Shown here one piece after another: positions 60,099 through 64,000 of a stretch of 64,000 nucleotides of DNA. Each line of letters begins with the position of its first letter. Within the stretch, counting starts at the first letter, position 1. The translations under genes and the position numbers were made by a program. Under the pieces are notes generated by a model. That model ran no database searches, was not told where the DNA came from, and worked only from the letters and a program-made list of their open reading frames with translations. The DNA lies in NCBI GenBank assembly GCA_003987725.1, contig RXJH01000011.1, forward strand, positions 64,930 to 128,929, read 5' to 3'. The DNA comes from Hyphomicrobium sp. GTDB taxonomy: Bacteria > Pseudomonadota > Alphaproteobacteria > Rhizobiales > Hyphomicrobiaceae.

Positions 60099-61778
60099 AT
60101 GTCCGTTACGCCGATGAAGGCTGGAGCCAGCATCCTTGCAGGGGGAGCCGCCAAGCTCATCGAGCGTACCGGTGAAGTCGTTGCCGGGGCCGACAAAATA
60201 CTTCAGGCCGCCAAGGCGGGCGTCAGGATCAAGATCCAGGAAGCTGGTGGCATCGACGAGGCGCAGCACGCGGCACACGGGCTCGCATGGCTTGCGACGA
60301 CGGTCGAGGGCCTTCGCCAGATGCACGATTGGGCGGCTCGTCTCGAGGGCGAAGGGCGCTTCGGGGAATTCGAGCAGCAGCTGCTCATTGCAGCCTTCGG
60401 TGAATACGCCGCGCAGATCGCCAACGGCATTCCGATGAGCCAGCTCGAAATCGCGCGCGCCGACGCGCTGGGCGTCCCGAAGAGCGATCTTCGCCGCTTT
60501 GAGGATTCGGTTACCGACATCGTCGCTGAAGGCGGCTCCGAACCGGTCAAGGCGCGTCTTGGCGAATTGATCGCCTCACAGCCCGAAGCGATGACCTTTG
60601 GCGATACGGGTCTCGACGAGACGCACGCGCAGATCCAGGATCTGATGCGCCGCTTCTGTCTCGATGAAGTTTATCCGCACGCGCACGAGTGGCACCTCAA
60701 GAACGAATACATTCCGCTCGACGTCATCGCGAAGCTTGCAGAGCTTGGCGTTTTCGGTCTCGCGCTGCCGGAGGAGTTCGGCGGCATGGCGCTCGGCAAG
60801 GAATCGATGTGCGTCGCCTCGGAAGAGCTTTCGCGTGGCTACATCGGCGTGGGCTCGCTCGGCACGCGCGCGGAGATCGCCGGCGAACTCATTCATAACA
60901 ATGGCACGCCGGAGCAGAAAGCAAAGTATCTGCCGAAGATCGCGAGCGGCGAGTGGCTGCCGACGGCCGTATTCACCGAGCCGAACACCGGCTCCGATCT
61001 TGCCTCGCTGACGACGCGCGCAGTGAAGGACGGTGACGTTTACAAGATCACCGGTCAGAAGACGTGGATCACACATCCCGTCCGCGCCGACGTCATGACG
61101 GTGCTGACGCGCACCAATCCGAACGAAAAGGGCTACAAGGGCCTGTCGATGTTCATCGCCGAGAAGCCGCGCGGAACGGATGAGGATCCATTTCCGGCGC
61201 AGGGCATGACCGGCGGCGAGATCGAGGTTCTCGGCTACCGCGGCATGAAGGAATACGACATTTCCTTCGACAACTTCGAAGTGCCGGCGGAAAACCTGCT
61301 CGGCGGCGTCGAAGGGCAAGGCTTCAAGCAGCTGATGAACACGTTCGAGGGCGCGCGCATCCAGACGGCGGCGCGCGCCGTCGGCGTCGCGCAGTGCGCT
61401 ATGGATCTCGGGCTCAAATACGCCCTTGAACGCTCGCAGTTCGGCAAGCCGATCTATTCGTTCCCGCGTGTCCGCAACAAGGTCGTCATGATGGCCGTCG
61501 AGACAATGATCGCGCGGCAGCTTACGTATTTCTCGGCGCGGCAGAAGGATGCCGGCCGGCGCTGCGATCTCGAAGCGGGCATGGCGAAGCTGCTTGGTGC
61601 TCGCGTCGCCTGGGCGAACGCGGACAATGCTTTGCAGATCCATGGCGGCAACGGTTTTGCGCTCGAGTATCCAGTGAGCCGCGTTCTTTGCGACGCGCGC
61701 ATTCTCAATATTTTCGAGGGTGCTGCGGAAATTCAGGCGCAGGTGATCGCGCGGCGTCTGCTTGAGGGCGCGAACTAA
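60099..61778 (+). CDS. mcd: Methylsuccinyl-CoA dehydrogenase
   Basis: FAD-dependent acyl-CoA dehydrogenase variant oxidising methylsuccinyl-CoA to mesaconyl-CoA in the ethylmalonyl-CoA pathway; 559 aa, longer than ordinary acyl-CoA dehydrogenases because of an N-terminal extension of about 150 residues, as known for Mcd. Core motifs: LPEEFGGMALG, FTEPNTGSDLASL, ITGQKTWITH, ERSQFGKPI and the C-terminal QIHGGNGFALEYPVSRVLCDARI. AGGAG precedes the ATG. Confidence 0.93.
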   Translation: MSVTPMKAGASILAGGAAKLIERTGEVVAGADKILQAAKAGVRIKIQEAGGIDEAQHAAHGLAWLATTVEGLRQMHDWAARLEGEGRFGEFEQQLLIAAFGEYAAQIANGIPMSQLEIARADALGVPKSDLRRFEDSVTDIVAEGGSEPVKARLGELIASQPEAMTFGDTGLDETHAQIQDLMRRFCLDEVYPHAHEWHLKNEYIPLDVIAKLAELGVFGLALPEEFGGMALGKESMCVASEELSRGYIGVGSLGTRAEIAGELIHNNGTPEQKAKYLPKIASGEWLPTAVFTEPNTGSDLASLTTRAVKDGDVYKITGQKTWITHPVRADVMTVLTRTNPNEKGYKGLSMFIAEKPRGTDEDPFPAQGMTGGEIEVLGYRGMKEYDISFDNFEVPAENLLGGVEGQGFKQLMNTFEGARIQTAARAVGVAQCAMDLGLKYALERSQFGKPIYSFPRVRNKVVMMAVETMIARQLTYFSARQKDAGRRCDLEAGMAKLLGARVAWANADNALQIHGGNGFALEYPVSRVLCDARILNIFEGAAEIQAQVIARRLLEGAN

Positions 61779-61798
61779 TCGCTCGGGGGCAAAAGCAC

Positions 61799-62191
61799 AT
61801 GCGATACATAAGGGCGATGCTCTTCGGCGCGCTGGCGTTGGCGATGACCACTCCGGCGTTCGCCGGCGACGACGAGGACGGTCCGCTGGCCGCAAGCTGG
61901 GTCGCGACCGAACTCAACGGCAAGCCAGTCGAGGGGCTCACCTTCGATTACACGACGGAAAAGGTTTCGGGGACCGGTGGCTGCAACCGCTTCAGCGGTC
62001 CGATTTCCATCGAGGACGATGCCATTCAGATCGGGCCGTTGGCAGCGACCAAGATGGCGTGCGAAGGCAAGTCCGACATCGAAACGCAATACTTCACGGC
62101 GCTCGAAGCCGCGCGTTCCTTCGTCGTGGAGGGCGACGTGCTGACCCTCCGGGCGGATGACGGCCACGTGCTCGTAAAGTTCAAGAAATAG
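61799..62191 (+). CDS. META-domain (HslJ-like) exported protein
   Basis: 130-aa periplasmic protein with signal peptide (ending PAFAG, residue 23) and a META domain: SWVATELNGKPVEGLTFDYTTEKVSGTGGCNRFSGP, IGPLAATKMACEGK and EGDVLTLRA. The paired Cys of the GGCN and MAC positions are typical. HslJ relatives are linked to heat shock or novobiocin response; here the role is unknown. It starts 20 bases after mcd and may be co-transcribed. Confidence 0.88.
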   Translation: MRYIRAMLFGALALAMTTPAFAGDDEDGPLAASWVATELNGKPVEGLTFDYTTEKVSGTGGCNRFSGPISIEDDAIQIGPLAATKMACEGKSDIETQYFTALEAARSFVVEGDVLTLRADDGHVLVKFKK

Positions 62192-62256
62192 CCGGGCCGG
62201 GATGTGCGCAGTAGAACGCGCTAAAATCCGGCGGATATTCTGATTCGGGCCCGCAC

Positions 62257-62278
62257 CGAGGCGATACGCATCGCCTCG
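62257..62278. terminator. Hairpin between META and SDR genes
   Basis: Perfect 9-bp stem (CGAGGCGAT / ATCGCCTCG) with loop ACGC, 65 bases after the META-domain stop. No T-tract, so a weak or factor-assisted terminator. Confidence 0.5.
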
Positions 62279-62313
62279 TGCTAAGCTTGGATCGGCGCAA
62301 CGGCCGGAGCCCA

Positions 62314-63138
62314 ATGACTCGCTCTATTCTCATCACCGGATGTTCGTCCGGCATCGGTCTCGATGCGGCGCGGACGATGCGCGAGCGCGGCTGGCGCGTG
62401 ATCGCGACTGCCCGCAAATCCGAAGATCTGGCGCGGCTCAAGAATTTCCTTGGCATCGAAGCCTTGCCCCTCGAGCTTGCGGATCCCCAATCGATCGCGA
62501 CGTGCGCCGTCAGGGCGCTGGAGATGACGCGCGGCAAGATCGACGCGCTGTTCAATAACGCCGCCTTTGCACAGCCAGGTGCGATCGAAGATCTGTCGCC
62601 GAAGCTATTGCGCGAGCAGTTCGAAGTGAACGTCATTGGCACGCATGATCTGACGCGGCGGCTCATTCCGTCGATGCGTAAGAACGGATCGGGGCGCATC
62701 GTCAACTGCTCGTCAGTGCTCGGCCTAGTGGTCGCGCCGTATCGGGGAGCCTATTGCGCTTCGAAGTTCGCGCTCGAAGCGTTGACGGCGTCGCTGCGGC
62801 TCGAACTCGAGGGATCGGGAATTTCCGTTTCGCTGATCGAGCCGGGGCCGATCCGTTCGCGGTTTGTCGAACATGCGCTGGCGCGGCTGCTCGCGACGGT
62901 CGATATCGAGAATTCACCGCACCGGGATGTGTATCAGGCGCGCATCGCGGCGATGGAGGCTGGCGGGAAAGCGACGTTCAAGCTCGAGCCTGAAGCGGTG
63001 AGCAAGCGTCTCATTCACGCTGTCGAAAGCGCGCGGCCGCGGCGGCATTATTACGTTACGACGCCGACATATGTCGCGGTTGCCATGCGGCGGGCTTTGC
63101 CGCAGTTCGCGATCGATTATTTCACGCGGAAGTCCTAG
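62314..63138 (+). CDS. Short-chain dehydrogenase/reductase
   Basis: Classical SDR, 274 aa from the ATG at 62314 (CGGAG upstream; the frame is open 12 codons further). Cofactor motif TGCSSGIG, NNAA, catalytic Ser in NCSSVLG and YCASK (Tyr and Lys). The TGCSSGIG Cys variant and the long C-terminal part after EPGPIRSRF are typical of a subfamily often annotated as SDR of unknown substrate. Convergent with the DNA glycosylase gene by a four-base overlap. Confidence 0.9.
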   Translation: MTRSILITGCSSGIGLDAARTMRERGWRVIATARKSEDLARLKNFLGIEALPLELADPQSIATCAVRALEMTRGKIDALFNNAAFAQPGAIEDLSPKLLREQFEVNVIGTHDLTRRLIPSMRKNGSGRIVNCSSVLGLVVAPYRGAYCASKFALEALTASLRLELEGSGISVSLIEPGPIRSRFVEHALARLLATVDIENSPHRDVYQARIAAMEAGGKATFKLEPEAVSKRLIHAVESARPRRHYYVTTPTYVAVAMRRALPQFAIDYFTRKS

Positions 63139-63680
63139 CGCTTGCGGCGCGGCTCGGTGTGGGGCGCAAGTTTCTCGCGCCAAACGGCGAGCTTTTCGTC
63201 GAGCGTCTTCGTGTAAAGCGGACTTGAAGACGGCAACGCGATCATCGCGAAATCATTCTCTGCAACGATACCCGGCTTGATGACGAAGCGGCGGAAGAGT
63301 GTGCGAGCCTTCTGTCCGTTGAAAGCGATCGCGCGGATTTCCGGATTTGCCGCGAAGTACGCGCCGAATGCATTCGCGGCCGGATTTCTGATCGCGGCGT
63401 CGGCGCTGCCGATGCGCTCGGCGCCTTCGAGGACATCCCAAACCGCCCATCGATTGACGTTAAGGAGCGCGAGGCGGTCCTCATACGAGAGAGGAAGCGG
63501 CTTATCGGCGAGGGCGGCGATCAGGGGCCAGAAATGATTTCTCGGATGTCCGTAATACTGCTGACGGCGGAGGGATTCTTCTCCGGGCAGCGTGCCGAGA
63601 ATGAGCAGGCGCGCGCCAGCGGGGCTGATCGGCGGGAAGCTGTATTTGACGCTCGGATCGCTTCTTGGCTCGGCAGCCAT
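63135..63680 (-). CDS. DNA-deoxyinosine glycosylase (UDG family 6-like)
   Basis: DNA-repair glycosylase, 181 aa from the ATG at 63680 (GAGGGG upstream). The frame is open to 63791, but that extension overlaps rlmH. Motifs: LLILGTLPGEESLRRQQYYGHPRNHFWP, DVLEGAERIGSADAAI, IAFNGQKA and LPSSSPLY, the signature of the hypoxanthine-DNA glycosylase group. It removes deaminated adenine from DNA. Eight bases after rlmH, probably co-transcribed. Confidence 0.88.
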   Translation of the reverse strand: MAAEPRSDPSVKYSFPPISPAGARLLILGTLPGEESLRRQQYYGHPRNHFWPLIAALADKPLPLSYEDRLALLNVNRWAVWDVLEGAERIGSADAAIRNPAANAFGAYFAANPEIRAIAFNGQKARTLFRRFVIKPGIVAENDFAMIALPSSSPLYTKTLDEKLAVWREKLAPHTEPRRKR

Positions 63681-63687
63681 TGTCCCC

Positions 63688-64000
63688 TCATGCTCGATGA
63701 TAGGGATGTCCGGAAAGGATGGTCGCCGCGCGGTAAAGCTGTTCCGCGAGGACGACGCGGGCGAGGCCGTGCGGAAGCGTGAGCGCACCAAGCGATAATT
63801 TCATCGACGCGGCAGTCAGTACGGCGTCGCCGTGGCCGTCCGGGCCGCCGATCAGGAAGTGGCACGTTTTGGCGCCGCCATCGCGGGTGTCGCGGATGTA
63901 GGCGGCAAAGGCTTCGCTGGTCAGAGATCGTCCCAACGGGTCGAGTGCGACTGCCACGTCGCCCGTGCCGATGTCCTTGAGGAGGCGCGCCGCTTCATCG
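63688..64000 (-). CDS. rlmH: 23S rRNA pseudouridine-1915 N3-methyltransferase (5' end beyond window)
   Basis: C-terminal part of RlmH, a SPOUT-fold methyltransferase acting on helix 69 of 23S rRNA. Visible: LDPLGRSLTSEAFAAYI, FLIGGPDGHG (the SAM-binding knot), SLGALTLPHGLARVVLAEQLYRAATILSGHPYHR, ending with the conserved YHR. The start lies beyond the window end. Confidence 0.95.
   Translation of the reverse strand, partial: DEAARLLKDIGTGDVAVALDPLGRSLTSEAFAAYIRDTRDGGAKTCHFLIGGPDGHGDAVLTAASMKLSLGALTLPHGLARVVLAEQLYRAATILSGHPYHRA

Noticed and set aside
60576-61895. 439-codon minus-strand open frame
   Set aside because: Antisense to mcd, which is clearly the coding strand.
1-64000. CRISPR arrays, rRNA genes, transposons, prophage
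   Set aside because: No regularly spaced repeats, rRNA-like sequence, transposase or phage structural genes were seen anywhere in the window.

Overview
The window looks like chromosomal DNA of a GC-rich alphaproteobacterium, most likely a Hyphomicrobium-type methylotroph in the Rhizobiales (inference). It carries three marker enzymes of the ethylmalonyl-CoA pathway close together: crotonyl-CoA carboxylase/reductase, ethylmalonyl-CoA mutase and methylsuccinyl-CoA dehydrogenase. It also has alphaproteobacterial palindromic repeats and many small exported proteins. There are no rRNA genes, CRISPR arrays or recognisable transposases. One tRNA, Leu(CAA), is present.

Layout. (1) 1-11.6 kb, all minus strand: an envelope block with a giant alpha-2-macroglobulin (cut by the window start), a 191-aa unknown, a four-TM coiled-coil membrane protein and a class A penicillin-binding protein, followed by a 30-aa membrane micropeptide. 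(2) 12.3-16.9 kb, minus: a translationally coupled two-gene operon of unknown function, a 385-aa winged-helix-like protein and a 1128-aa protein with two P-loop ATPases (AAA/STAND-like plus HerA/FtsK-like). It is the best candidate for an undescribed NTP-driven DNA-handling system. (3) 17.2-29.2 kb: housekeeping and envelope genes, including a CAP lipoprotein, a D-Ala-D-Ala carboxypeptidase, an MFS pump with a fused MarR-like C-terminus, an aldo/keto reductase, an LprI-like protein, FabF and an MltB-like transglycosylase. (4) 29.0-33.1 kb: a quorum-sensing locus. A LuxI-type synthase overlaps a cytochrome P450 gene by 140 bp; a divergent LuxR regulator is followed by an outer-membrane channel gene. 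(5) 33-38 kb: a NYN nuclease, an ammonium transporter preceded by what looks like a decayed glnK, and small proteins.

(6) 38.4-47.7 kb: a sensory block. One hybrid histidine kinase faces a six-gene minus-strand operon, rsbR-rsbS-rsbT-phosphatase-kinase-kinase. This is a stressosome wired to two hybrid kinases, in which the RsbT-type ATPase fold occurs three times. (7) 48-51.6 kb: RlpA-like, NTF2-like and DUF3617 proteins and an HDAC-family deacetylase with a possible Tat signal. (8) 51.83-53.89 kb: a compact (about 2.0 kb) integrase-less genomic island at tRNA-Leu(CAA), bounded by a 16-bp direct repeat of the tRNA 3' end, with a repeated 9-mer just inside both ends. It carries a PAPS-reductase-like gene and a divergent unknown gene. 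(9) 54-61.8 kb: the ethylmalonyl-CoA pathway genes with small membrane proteins and a YihY/BrkB protein between them. (10) 61.8-64 kb: a META-domain protein, an SDR, a deoxyinosine-type DNA glycosylase and rlmH (cut by the window end).

Many long open frames lie antisense to real genes because of the GC-rich third codon position; they were not annotated.
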